A stretch of 40,421 bases of DNA from a virus: positions 1 through 40,421 of IMG/VR virus record IMGVR_UViG_3300020450_000044. The stretch is one strand, 5' to 3'. The notes under the pieces are model-generated. The model made no database searches, was not told the origin of the DNA, and saw only the letters and a list, made by a program, of their open reading frames with translations. Position numbers and translations under genes: made by a program. The stretch's first letter is position 1; every line of letters starts with the position of its first letter. Of the stretch, positions 1 through 7,252 are shown piece after piece.

Positions 1-348
1 GATATATGTAAATACTGGAGATTTAAAACACCAGATATTGCAACACAATCAGCGAACAAGATATATGATTTGTATTGTGATTACAGATTGAAAGATGATT
101 TTGTCGGTATGGATATGTGTAGAAAGTTTTTAGAAATGGGTTTCACTAGAGCGAGAAGATACGCTAATCATAAAGACGGAAGAAAGTATGATAGTAATGG
201 TAAAGTATTACCACAAGAGAAAGACGCATTGTATAGTGATAAGGCAAAGAGTGCTAGAATATTTAAGAATATAAGAGATAGAGTTTGTAATGACTTGACA
301 TATGTAAAAATGAGAAAGAAGTGGAAAGAATATGAAGAATATAATTAA
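1..348 (+). CDS. DUF4385-like conserved phage protein, 5' end outside window
   Basis: The reading frame is open from base 1, so the gene is cut by the window edge; the TTG at 70 is probably not the true start. The visible 115 residues carry the stretch 'FVGMDMCRKFLEMGFTRARRYANHK', split here as FVGMDMCRKFLEMGF then TRARRYANHK, which I recognise from the DUF4385 family common in marine T4-like phages and bacteria. Function is unknown. The C-terminus is rich in Lys, Arg and Tyr, and the gene overlaps the methyltransferase-like gene that starts at 332 by 17 bases, so the two are likely co-translated. Family assignment is from memory of the motif; the missing N-terminus cannot be judged. Confidence 0.75.
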   Translation, partial: DICKYWRFKTPDIATQSANKIYDLYCDYRLKDDFVGMDMCRKFLEMGFTRARRYANHKDGRKYDSNGKVLPQEKDALYSDKAKSARIFKNIRDRVCNDLTYVKMRKKWKEYEEYN

Positions 349-1024
349 TCAGTTTATACACGGAGACGCCTTTGATGTATTTAAACAAATGCCAGACCAG
401 AGTGTTAACTTAACATTTACTAGTTTACCAGATATATCACAAACGCCTTATGGTAAAGATGTTAAGAAGTATCAAGTATTACAAAATCAAGCGTGTGATG
501 AAATGGCGAGAACAACTAAAGATGATGGTTTCGTAGTTATATCACAAACAGATAGAAAGATAAATGGTGAGATACTACCTAATCATATTACATATTACAA
601 TGCAATGTTAAGAAACGGATATTGTCTAAAAGACTATAAGATAATGGTCAGAAACTATCCAGTAGATAAAAGAGATATGTACTATTTCAATTATCAACAT
701 TGTTTAGTATTTACAAAGAAAGGCACAATCAAAAGAAGTGGTGATTGGTTAAAGAACATATTAGTGTATGATACGAAAAGACTAGGTAATGTAAAAGGTC
801 CTTTCAACCTATATGTGTGGAACGACAACTTCATTAAATTAATAATAGAATACCTATCAAAAGAACAAGATATAGTATCTGACCCATTTGCAGGTTCAGG
901 TGTTGTGCCTTGGATTGCAAAAGAAATGAGAAGACAATATATAGGTATTGAACTAGATAAAGAGGTATATGAGAAATCGTACTTTAAAAGATTAGACCTG
1001 CTTGACAGGTTCGGGAAAGTATGA
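332..1024 (+). CDS. DNA methyltransferase-like protein with altered motif IV
   Basis: This 230-residue protein has the architecture of a beta-class amino-methyltransferase: catalytic region first, AdoMet-binding motif last. The AdoMet motif is clear (DPFAGSG at residues 184-190, followed by IGIELD at 204-209). The N-terminal catalytic motif, normally (D/N/S)PP(Y/F), reads TSLPD at 30-34, so the second proline and the aromatic residue that flips the target base are absent. It may therefore be a divergent enzyme with another substrate, or inactive. It overlaps the preceding gene by 17 bases. The last codons contain a sigma70-like promoter (1002-1030) for the small genes downstream. Related fold members at 2111 and 17586 keep canonical TSPPY. 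Confidence 0.8.
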   Translation: MKNIINQFIHGDAFDVFKQMPDQSVNLTFTSLPDISQTPYGKDVKKYQVLQNQACDEMARTTKDDGFVVISQTDRKINGEILPNHITYYNAMLRNGYCLKDYKIMVRNYPVDKRDMYYFNYQHCLVFTKKGTIKRSGDWLKNILVYDTKRLGNVKGPFNLYVWNDNFIKLIIEYLSKEQDIVSDPFAGSGVVPWIAKEMRRQYIGIELDKEVYEKSYFKRLDLLDRFGKV

Positions 1025-1030
1025 TAGCGT
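1002..1030 (+). promoter_or_regulatory. sigma70-like promoter inside methyltransferase 3' end
   Basis: TTGACA at 1002-1007, a 17-nt spacer and TAGCGT at 1025-1030. The same -10 variant, TAGCGT, is used with the same spacing at 3417-3445. Transcription would begin near 1037, so the ATG at 1031 would be upstream of or at the start site and the in-frame ATG at 1040 would be nearly leaderless. The -35 lies in codons for Leu-Asp-Arg, so chance is possible. Confidence 0.45.
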
Positions 1031-1228
1031 ATGAGTATTATGTTATTTGAAGAATTATTAGAAGACTTGAAAAAGCACAGAAACGATATGGTTGCTAGAA
1101 ACTATCCATTTCAACAACTATCAAATTTAATATTGAAGTATGAAGACAAAGCAAGAGAAGCGAAAGATACTCCACAAGAAGAGTGGTTAGAAGGATATAA
1201 TAAATGGCGAAAAGAACAAAACAAGTAA
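1031..1228 (+). CDS. small charged hypothetical protein
   Basis: A 65-residue, highly charged, probably all-helical protein with many Glu, Lys and Arg. I do not recognise a family. Two possible starts exist: ATG at 1031 and ATG at 1040 (MLFEELLEDL). If the promoter at 1002-1030 is active, the second is more likely. Neither has a good Shine-Dalgarno sequence. The 3' end overlaps the start of the next small gene at 1204 by 25 bases, which fits the compact small-gene cluster between two methyltransferase-like genes. It could be an early host-takeover peptide, but nothing in the sequence shows a function. Confidence 0.6.
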   Translation: MSIMLFEELLEDLKKHRNDMVARNYPFQQLSNLILKYEDKAREAKDTPQEEWLEGYNKWRKEQNK

Positions 1229-1374
1229 GACAAAAGATATACGAGAGGAACCCAAGTACAGGAGTTATTCGTTGGAGATATACAGACGAGCATCCTGATG
1301 ATTTCGGTTGGCCTAATTATGGCAGAATATTACAAGAGCGAAAACGGAAAAAGAACATTAATGGCATTAAGTAA
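1204..1374 (+). CDS. small basic hypothetical protein (56 residues)
   Basis: ATG at 1204, stop at 1372-1374. The protein begins MAKRTKQVRQKIYERNPST, continues GVIRWRYTDE and then HPDDFGWPNYGRILQ, and ends in a Lys/Arg-rich tail. The pattern 'TGVIRxR...NYGxIL' resembles a type of small basic protein I have seen in T4-like marine phages, so I favour a real gene over a shadow ORF. It overlaps the gene before it (end 1228) and the one after it (start 1319), each in another frame. The tail could bind nucleic acid, but that is only inferred from charge. Confidence 0.5.
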   Translation: MAKRTKQVRQKIYERNPSTGVIRWRYTDEHPDDFGWPNYGRILQERKRKKNINGIK

Positions 1375-1525
1375 AATAAAACAAGACAAACAAATTAAAG
1401 TTGATATTACAGATTATCAGGATATCGCAGATTGTATTAGAAGTGACCAAGTGCCTGCTAATCATATTGCACAATACTTTAATGATAAGAAATTTTATAG
1501 TTGGTACAAAAAGAAATATCTATGA
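1319..1525 (+). CDS. small hypothetical protein
   Basis: A 68-residue protein starting MAEYYKSENGKRTLMALSKI. A longer frame exists from ATG 1298, but the residues it adds (MISVGLI) look like read-through of the overlapping gene, so I prefer 1319. The middle has an acidic helix-like part and the end is rich in Tyr and Lys (FYSWYKKKYL). No family recognised. Its stop codon overlaps the ATG of the next gene (ATGA at 1522-1525), a typical translational-coupling junction, which supports both ORFs being real. Confidence 0.55.
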   Translation: MAEYYKSENGKRTLMALSKIKQDKQIKVDITDYQDIADCIRSDQVPANHIAQYFNDKKFYSWYKKKYL

Positions 1526-1800
1526 AGAAAGAAACAATAGAAGAGTTTTTAAAAAGAGGTGGCAAGGTTACTAAATGCAGACCTGGTTATCCTTTAGATG
1601 TAGGTAGTTTAGATAAATCAAAGAAACCTAGATTTAACAAATACGAAGTAGAAAGTGGCAAAGATAAAGGAACAGCACCTATGCCTGACTTAACAAGTAT
1701 AAGAAAACAAGAGGCAAGAGACGGCAACACGGTTACCTATTCTGATAAAGTACCAACAAATAGTAGAGGTACAGGAAAGGCAGATAGTCAAGGACAATGA
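1522..1800 (+). CDS. conserved small phage protein (KRGGKVTKC type)
   Basis: A 92-residue hydrophilic protein. I chose ATG 1522 because it overlaps the upstream stop as ATGA and gives the N-terminus MKKETIEEFLKRGGKVTKCRP; the 'EEFLKxGGKVTKC' segment recurs at the start of short proteins in many marine phages. The rest is Lys/Asp/Ser-rich and probably disordered. Function is unknown. It ends in another ATGA overlap with the membrane protein gene at 1797. Confidence 0.65.
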   Translation: MKKETIEEFLKRGGKVTKCRPGYPLDVGSLDKSKKPRFNKYEVESGKDKGTAPMPDLTSIRKQEARDGNTVTYSDKVPTNSRGTGKADSQGQ

Positions 1801-2111
1801 TTACATTAATTTTTATATTAGGTTATTTGACAATGGTCTTAAATGAAGGCTTTGTTATATTGCGTCATCTATCTAAAAAGATGGCAAAGAAAAGAGAAAA
1901 ACTAATTAAGAAATATGGCAAGAAGTGGCAGATATTTCATAGTGCAATGGATATAGTATGGGTATCGTTTGTTTCAATAGGTATTATATTTTCAGAATAC
2001 AGATGGTTCTTTCTAGGATTAGTATTAGGTTTCTGGATTATAGTATTCGTTGTAGTATACTTACCTAAATTATTAAAGATGAGAGCGAAGTTTAGACCAG
2101 ACGAGGAATAA
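1797..2111 (+). CDS. small integral membrane protein
   Basis: A 104-residue protein with three likely membrane segments: residues about 2-22 (ITLIFILGYLTMVLNEGFVI), about 49-66 (SAMDIVWVSFVSIGIIF) and about 70-92 (WFFLGLVLGFWIIVFVVVYL). A strongly basic loop (KKMAKKREKLIKKYGKK) lies between the first and second and would face the cytoplasm by the positive-inside rule. No family recognised. The start overlaps the previous stop (ATGA) and the end overlaps the next start, so it sits in an operon with the methyltransferase-like gene. It could be an envelope-acting takeover protein; a holin seems unlikely so far from the lysis genes. Confidence 0.7.
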   Translation: MITLIFILGYLTMVLNEGFVILRHLSKKMAKKREKLIKKYGKKWQIFHSAMDIVWVSFVSIGIIFSEYRWFFLGLVLGFWIIVFVVVYLPKLLKMRAKFRPDEE

Positions 2112-3259
2112 TGAAAAAGTTAACAGACATAAAAGGTAGTGCTAGTTTAGCAGCTTTTGTAGATATACAAGGTGAAGACTTAATCACTAGTAAAGGTAAT
2201 CTAAAAGGCGAGAAGGTTGATGAAACTGAACTAGAAAAGAACATAGACGAAGTTTATACTTTCTGGCAAACAAAAGGTTTTCCTTATTATAGTACAGATA
2301 AAACTTGGCGACAAGAGAAGATGGCTAAGTTAAGAGCAGTTGATTGCAAAAATCTATTGACTAAAGATAAAGTTATTAAACCACACCAAGAAGGTTTATC
2401 ATTGGCGTGGTCTTATATGCCACATAGTTTTGGTATTAGATGTGGTAAGATGAAGACACCTATGGAGATATTTGAGAGTGAAGAACACTTTAAGAAAGGT
2501 ATCAGAAAACTATTAACTGGTTCTTTCTTTGGCAAATACAAAGTAGACGATTTAAAACCTATTGCATATAATCTATATGGCGAAGAGACATATTCTTCTG
2601 CCGAAAGTAAACACAAAGCAGAAAGCACAATGAGAAGTCTATTAAGAAGATATACAGGAACTCAATGTGTATCTAACTTTAGACCTACAGCAGCTGCTTG
2701 TTTATATCAAAACTTTATGAAACCAGGCGAACTAGTCTGGGATATGTCTATGGGTTATGGTGGTCGTATATTAGGTGCGATTATATCAGGTGTTAATTAT
2801 GTAGGTACTGACCCAGCGACACTAACATTTAAAGGTTTAAAAGAGATTAAAGAAGACCACGCTAATCCAGATAATCATTACTTCTTAAATAAACAAGGTA
2901 GTGAAACATTTGTACCTAAAGCGAATAGTTTAGATTTCGCATTTACAAGTCCACCATATTTTAATTGGGAACAATATTCAGAAGACGAGGCACAATCATT
3001 TAATCAGTTTTCTACTAACGAAGACTGGAACGAAGGCTTCTTACGAAAGACTATACAAAATGTTAAAGTCGGTTTGAAGTCAGGTAAGTATATGGGTCTT
3101 AATGTAGCGAACATTAAATCACATAAGACATTTGAAGACGACACCGTAAGACTAGCAGTTGAAGAAGGTTTTGAACATACTGATACATACAAGTTGCAGT
3201 TGAGTAGTCAGGAGAGTGGTGCGAAATATGAGCCTGTGTTTATATTCAGAAAACCCTAA
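2111..3259 (+). CDS. DNA methyltransferase-like protein (TSPPY)
   Basis: A 382-residue protein with a C-terminal methyltransferase domain. DMSMGYGGR (211-219) is the AdoMet-binding motif I, VGTDPA (231-236) the acidic strand-2 end, and TSPPY (279-283) a canonical catalytic motif IV of amino-methyltransferases. The first 200 residues form an extra domain, which may recognise DNA and is expected to be phage specific. The gene at 17586 has the same order (extra domain, DTSCGWGDR, CDP, TSPPYF), so the two look like paralogues or distant relatives. Target specificity cannot be read from sequence. The gene closes the first operon and is followed by a 220-base non-coding segment. Confidence 0.8.
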   Translation: MKKLTDIKGSASLAAFVDIQGEDLITSKGNLKGEKVDETELEKNIDEVYTFWQTKGFPYYSTDKTWRQEKMAKLRAVDCKNLLTKDKVIKPHQEGLSLAWSYMPHSFGIRCGKMKTPMEIFESEEHFKKGIRKLLTGSFFGKYKVDDLKPIAYNLYGEETYSSAESKHKAESTMRSLLRRYTGTQCVSNFRPTAAACLYQNFMKPGELVWDMSMGYGGRILGAIISGVNYVGTDPATLTFKGLKEIKEDHANPDNHYFLNKQGSETFVPKANSLDFAFTSPPYFNWEQYSEDEAQSFNQFSTNEDWNEGFLRKTIQNVKVGLKSGKYMGLNVANIKSHKTFEDDTVRLAVEEGFEHTDTYKLQLSSQESGAKYEPVFIFRKP

Positions 3260-3396
3260 AATCCCTAGATACAATCTATCGTGGGACACTCACAATCGCC
3301 CTCCAGCGCCCTCCAGACCCGCCGAAAACCTACGATTTAAGGGTCAATAAGACTATATTATATAAAACCCTTATAAATCAACGCTAAAAAAAAGTT
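3260..3396 (+). other. non-coding segment with GC-rich islet
   Basis: This is the first half of a 220-base stretch without a gene. It opens with AT-rich bases, then a conspicuous C-rich islet at about 3297-3330 that contains a tandem 10-base repeat, then AT-rich sequence with TATAAATC at 3372-3379 (one base off the T4 late box). No ORF of note lies on either strand. The shared promoter block follows at 3397. Confidence 0.6.
3297..3316 (+). repeat. tandem 2 x 10-bp repeat in C-rich islet
   Basis: CGCCCTCCAG occurs twice head to tail (3297-3306 and 3307-3316) and is followed by ACCCGCCG. The complementary strand has several GG and GGG runs. This is the most GC-rich short stretch I noticed in an otherwise AT-rich window. 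Confidence 0.8.
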
Positions 3397-3445
3397 AAAA
3401 AATGCTCATTTTTTGCTTGACATATGTTTAAAAGTATGGTAGCGT
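3397..3445 (+). promoter_or_regulatory. shared promoter block, copy 1 (palindrome plus sigma70-type promoter)
   Basis: AAAAAATG-CT-CATTTTTT (3397-3414) is an inverted repeat. It is followed after GC by TTGACA (3417-3422), a 17-nt spacer and TAGCGT (3440-3445). The segment TGCTCATTTTTTGCTTGAC is identical in three places (here, 5841-5860 and 33172-33190). It drives the zincin-VWA gene; its Shine-Dalgarno AAGGA lies downstream. Confidence 0.8.
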
Positions 3446-3479
3446 ATGTATATAAATGATTAAAAAAGGACACAACACT

Positions 3480-5795
3480 ATGAACATCAACATTGATTCC
3501 AAATCACAACTAGCAAAATTACTTGCTACAGAAAATATTACTATTCAACATAACAATGTACAGACTGCTTCTTTTAATTTAGAAGACAGGGTACTTACTA
3601 TTCCAGTTTTCAAAAATCCTAAAGGTGCTGTTTACGATATGTTAATTGCACACGAAGTTTCACACGCTTTACATACTCCTGCTGATGAGTGGAAAAAATG
3701 TTTAGATGAAGGTCTATTAGAAATTAAAGACTATATAAATGTAATTGAAGATGTTAGAATTGACAAATTAATTCAAAAGAAATATCCTGGTGTTGTACAA
3801 GATTATAAAGATGGTTTCAATATTCTTTGGAATGATGATTTCTTCAATGTTAGAAATAAGAACTTAAATACAGAATTGATGTTGATTGATAAAATCAACT
3901 TATACTTTAAATCTTCAAAACAATTAGATGAGATTAACTTCTCTAACGAAGATAAGTTATTTGTAGACCTAGTAGATAGTTGTAAAACATTTGCTGATGT
4001 TGTTGAGGCTGCAAAAAAATTATCTGATTGGCAGAAGAAACAAAATGAAAATCTTAAAAAGTTACCAGACTTTGATAGTCACCCACTAACAAAGATGTAT
4101 GGTGAACAAGAAAAATCAGAAGAGGACGACAATGATAATTCACAATCAAATTCAACTTCTCAATCATCTGACCAGAATAACGAACAAGAGAAGAGTGAAT
4201 CCGATAGTCAAAACGAACCTGTTAAATCAGAAGACGCCTCAAACGAAAACGGCGACGGTTCAAAAGAGAGTGAAGACGGAAAAGAAAAAGATAAATCTGA
4301 AAGCATAAAAAATCAAACTGGTAATCCTGACGGTGCCGGTGGTAAAGATGTTAAGATTAATATGCCTATGAAATCTATTACTCAAAACAATATTGACAAT
4401 TCAATTCAGAAGAGATATGTAGATAGTGAAAGTAGAGGTTACAATTACTTTCAAATACCAGACGCCAATTTAGATAACATTATTTACTCTAACAAGAATT
4501 GGTTACAAGTTAATAATGATTATATGAACCAACACCATAGTAAAGTACATATTCAATCTAACTTTGAAGAATACAAAAAATTCAAAAGAGATAGTAAGGC
4601 AACTATTTCATACCTTGTTAAAGAGTTTGAAATGAAGAAATCTGCTGAAGGTTACAAGAGGCAGACTACTGACAAGACTGGAATTATTGACCCACTTAAA
4701 TTACACAAATACAAAATATCAGAAGACATATTTAAAAGACTATCAGTTATACCTGACGCTAAAAACCACGGAATGATTTTATTACTTGATTGGTCAGGTA
4801 GTATGTCAAATTGTATTGGCAAGACGGTTGACCAGTTATTACAATTAGTTTGGTTCTGTAAACAAATTAATATACCTTTCAAAGTATATTTCTTTTCAGA
4901 TAGAATATCAGACGCCACTTGGAATGAGAGAAGATTTGACGCCAAAGAGAATAAGAAATCTTGTTATAATTTCAAAGCAGGTGATAGTAGATTTGAAGCA
5001 TACAATCTAGTTGAGATTGCTAATCATACTTTGAAAAAACAAAAATTAGACCAATCATTATTTTACTTATATGCTTATGGTAAGTATTATAATGACCATT
5101 ATTCATATAGAAGAAGATTTGATGGTGAATATATTGAGAGATTATATCCGCCTAGTGAGTTTCATCTTTCTTCTACTCCTTTGAACGAGGCACTTGCTAC
5201 TATGTATAAAGTAATTCCTTTGTTTAAAACAAAGTATCAAGTGTCAAAACTTTCTTTAATTACTTTGACAGATGGTCATAGTAATAATAACAATAAAGGA
5301 AACTTTGCAACCGTTGATGGTAGACTAGTAGAATTGCCTGAAAGAGGTTATGGTTCGCAAGGTATCTTAAAATTATCTAAAGGTAAAGAAATTAAAAGTC
5401 AAGGCGGTACAACCGGTTTATTACTACAAGGACTTAAAAAGAAGTTTGGTATTACTACTATCGGTTTCTTTATTCTAAAGTCTGCTAGAAGATGGGAGTT
5501 TGATAGATACGCTTTATCTCAAAGACAACAAAAATTGACTTGGGATTTACAAGACCAAATTAAAATGAAGGTCAGACAAGAATATAATAAACACAAAGCT
5601 GCTTCAGTTGAAGCATATGGGTATAACGAATTTTATCTAATCAATGGTAAAGATATGGTAGTACAAAATGCCAACCTTGATGAGTTAAAAGAAGACGCTA
5701 AAAAAGGCGATATTAGAAGAGTGTTTAGTAAATCAATGAAACAAAGAACCGTTTCCAGAGTATTACTAAACAAATTTATCAGACAGGTCGCCTAG
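3480..5795 (+). CDS. zincin metalloprotease-like and VWA-domain protein (CobT-like partner)
   Basis: A 771-residue protein; I chose ATG 3480 because AAGGA lies 10 bases upstream and the promoter ends just before. Residues 58-62 are HEVSH, a zincin HExxH zinc motif, followed by ALHTP and an EDVRIDKL segment that could supply the third ligand. Residues of about 200-300 are an acidic, Ser/Asn/Glu-rich linker. The C-terminal half is a von Willebrand A domain with MIDAS motif DWSGS at 437-441 and a later TDGHS. The gene downstream encodes a MoxR/CobS-like AAA+ ATPase, the usual partner of VWA proteins. Marine T4-like phages often carry this pair, commonly annotated as cobaltochelatase subunits CobT and CobS. 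The protease-like N-terminus makes a protein-remodelling role as plausible; the substrate is unknown. Confidence 0.8.
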   Translation: MNINIDSKSQLAKLLATENITIQHNNVQTASFNLEDRVLTIPVFKNPKGAVYDMLIAHEVSHALHTPADEWKKCLDEGLLEIKDYINVIEDVRIDKLIQKKYPGVVQDYKDGFNILWNDDFFNVRNKNLNTELMLIDKINLYFKSSKQLDEINFSNEDKLFVDLVDSCKTFADVVEAAKKLSDWQKKQNENLKKLPDFDSHPLTKMYGEQEKSEEDDNDNSQSNSTSQSSDQNNEQEKSESDSQNEPVKSEDASNENGDGSKESEDGKEKDKSESIKNQTGNPDGAGGKDVKINMPMKSITQNNIDNSIQKRYVDSESRGYNYFQIPDANLDNIIYSNKNWLQVNNDYMNQHHSKVHIQSNFEEYKKFKRDSKATISYLVKEFEMKKSAEGYKRQTTDKTGIIDPLKLHKYKISEDIFKRLSVIPDAKNHGMILLLDWSGSMSNCIGKTVDQLLQLVWFCKQINIPFKVYFFSDRISDATWNERRFDAKENKKSCYNFKAGDSRFEAYNLVEIANHTLKKQKLDQSLFYLYAYGKYYNDHYSYRRRFDGEYIERLYPPSEFHLSSTPLNEALATMYKVIPLFKTKYQVSKLSLITLTDGHSNNNNKGNFATVDGRLVELPERGYGSQGILKLSKGKEIKSQGGTTGLLLQGLKKKFGITTIGFFILKSARRWEFDRYALSQRQQKLTWDLQDQIKMKVRQEYNKHKAASVEAYGYNEFYLINGKDMVVQNANLDELKEDAKKGDIRRVFSKSMKQRTVSRVLLNKFIRQVA

Positions 5796-5835
5796 TATAT
5801 GCAAAAAGCGTTGATATATATGACAAAAAAAGTTG

Positions 5836-5884
5836 AAAAAATGCTCATTTTTTGCTTGACATATGTATCAAAATATGGTAGCAT
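5836..5884 (+). promoter_or_regulatory. shared promoter block, copy 2
   Basis: AAAAAATG-CT-CATTTTTT (5836-5853), then TTGACA (5856-5861), 17-nt spacer and TAGCAT (5879-5884). Nearly identical to the copy before 3480, including TTGACATATGT and the ATGGTAGC around the -10. It serves the AAA+ ATPase gene at 5918, so both partner genes have their own copy. Confidence 0.85.
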
Positions 5885-5917
5885 ATATACATAAACTAAA
5901 AAAAGGAGAACTACATT

Positions 5918-7168
5918 ATGTTAACTTTGAACACTAAACAAAAAGAGTTTGTTGACGCTGCCCAAAAGATGTACAACAAACCTACTTTGAATAATGATGA
6001 GTTATTGAAAGTATCCAAGTCTCTTGGAATGAATTTCAAACCACAATGGTTGGTAAGAAATCCTGAATTGAGAGTTGGTAGAGGCGAATACAAATTGCCT
6101 TTAGACGGTATCCCTGCCGTTGAACCTGTATCTAATGACAAGGTATTGTCTGATACAAATTCTTCACCTAAAGTTGAAACTAAAAAAGAAGTTGTTTCTG
6201 AAAAAGTATCAGAAGCTGCTTATGTGATTTCATCTTTACAAGGCGATATCGTTCCACAAAAAGATGATGGCTTCGTATCATTTGGTAATCATCCAGATGT
6301 AAGAAGTATCGTTAAATCAAAAAGATTTTATCCGATATTCATTACTGGTCTTTCTGGTAACGGTAAGACTTTTTCTGTTGTTCAGGCTTGTGCCGAGAGT
6401 AAGAGAGAAATGATTAGGGTAAACATTACTATTGAAACAGACGAGGACGATTTACTCGGCGGTTACAGACTTAAAGATGGTCAGACCGTATGGCAAAATG
6501 GTCCTGTTATTGAGGCAATGGAGAGAGGTGCAATATTGCTCCTTGATGAGATTGACCTTGCTTCTAATAAGATAATGTGTTTACAACCAATCCTAGAAGG
6601 TAATGGTGTCTATGTTAAAAAGATAAACAAGTTTGTTAAACCTGCTCAAGGTTTCAATGTTGTTGCAACTGCTAACACTAAAGGTCAAGGTAGTGAAGAC
6701 GGCAAGTTTATCGGTACTAACATATTGAACGAAGCGTTCCTAGAAAGATTTCCAGTAACCTTTGAACAGAAATATCCTGCTGTAAAAACAGAGCAGAAAA
6801 TTCTTAACAACACTCTTGCTGCCGCTGGCAAAAGAGACGAAAAGTATGTTGAGAAGTTATCAACTTGGGCTGATGTAATCAGAAAAACCTACTTTGATGG
6901 TGGGGTTGATGAGATTATATCAACTAGAAGACTTGTCCATATCGTACAAGCATATTCAATCTTCGGTAATAAGATGAAGGCAATTGAATTGTGTACGAAT
7001 AGATTTGATGACGATACAAAAGCTTCTTTTGTTGACTTGTACACTAAAGTGGATGCTGGGGCAACTGCCGAAAGTATCGCTGAAGAACAAAAGGCTGAAG
7101 CCTTGAAAGCTCAACAAATGGAGTCCAATGATAGTGAGGACGAAGAAGACGAGGAAGACCTTGTCTAA
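5918..7168 (+). CDS. cobS: MoxR/CobS-type AAA+ ATPase
   Basis: A 416-residue AAA+ ATPase. Walker A is GLSGNGKT (144-151), Walker B is AILLLDEID (205-213), and an ATANT sensor-1 segment follows. About 135 residues precede the ATPase core, including 'KQKEFVDAA' and 'PQWLVRNPELRVGRGEYKLP', which I recognise from the CobS-annotated proteins of marine T4-like phages. The C-terminal 30 residues are strongly acidic (SEDEEDEEDLV). In bacteria CobS works with the VWA protein CobT to load cobalt into the corrin ring; more generally MoxR ATPases with VWA partners remodel or load cofactors into client proteins. The immediate upstream neighbour is the VWA partner. Shine-Dalgarno AAAAGGAGA precedes the ATG. 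The gene symbol follows phage annotation custom; cobalt insertion is not demonstrated. Confidence 0.85.
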   Translation: MLTLNTKQKEFVDAAQKMYNKPTLNNDELLKVSKSLGMNFKPQWLVRNPELRVGRGEYKLPLDGIPAVEPVSNDKVLSDTNSSPKVETKKEVVSEKVSEAAYVISSLQGDIVPQKDDGFVSFGNHPDVRSIVKSKRFYPIFITGLSGNGKTFSVVQACAESKREMIRVNITIETDEDDLLGGYRLKDGQTVWQNGPVIEAMERGAILLLDEIDLASNKIMCLQPILEGNGVYVKKINKFVKPAQGFNVVATANTKGQGSEDGKFIGTNILNEAFLERFPVTFEQKYPAVKTEQKILNNTLAAAGKRDEKYVEKLSTWADVIRKTYFDGGVDEIISTRRLVHIVQAYSIFGNKMKAIELCTNRFDDDTKASFVDLYTKVDAGATAESIAEEQKAEALKAQQMESNDSEDEEDEEDLV

Positions 7169-7196
7169 TTTAAAATCTATCCATAGTGTGGTCCTT

Positions 7197-7227
7197 GGAG
7201 AGGCGTGTAGTGGCGCCTCTCCTTTTT
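7197..7227 (+). terminator. rho-independent terminator after the AAA+ gene
   Basis: GGAGAGGCG (7197-7205) pairs perfectly with CGCCTCTCC (7214-7222) around an 8-base loop and is followed by TTTTT. A second outer pairing, AGTGTG (7185-7190) with CACACT (7230-7235), could extend or compete with it. It isolates the ATPase/VWA unit from the next operon. Confidence 0.92.
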
Positions 7228-7252
7228 ATCACACTCTAACTATGAGGACTAT

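Noticed and set aside
3292-3330. Three-layer G-quadruplex on the minus strand
   Set aside because: Only three GGG runs lie close together; a fourth is missing, so only a weaker two-layer form is possible.
3372-3379. TATAAATC as a late promoter
   Set aside because: One base off the late box and upstream of a clear sigma70-type promoter block for the same gene; not counted among the late boxes.
4099-4308. 69-residue + strand ORF inside the zincin-VWA gene
   Set aside because: It lies in the low-complexity acidic linker in another frame; Asn/Lys-rich composition is a shadow of that linker.
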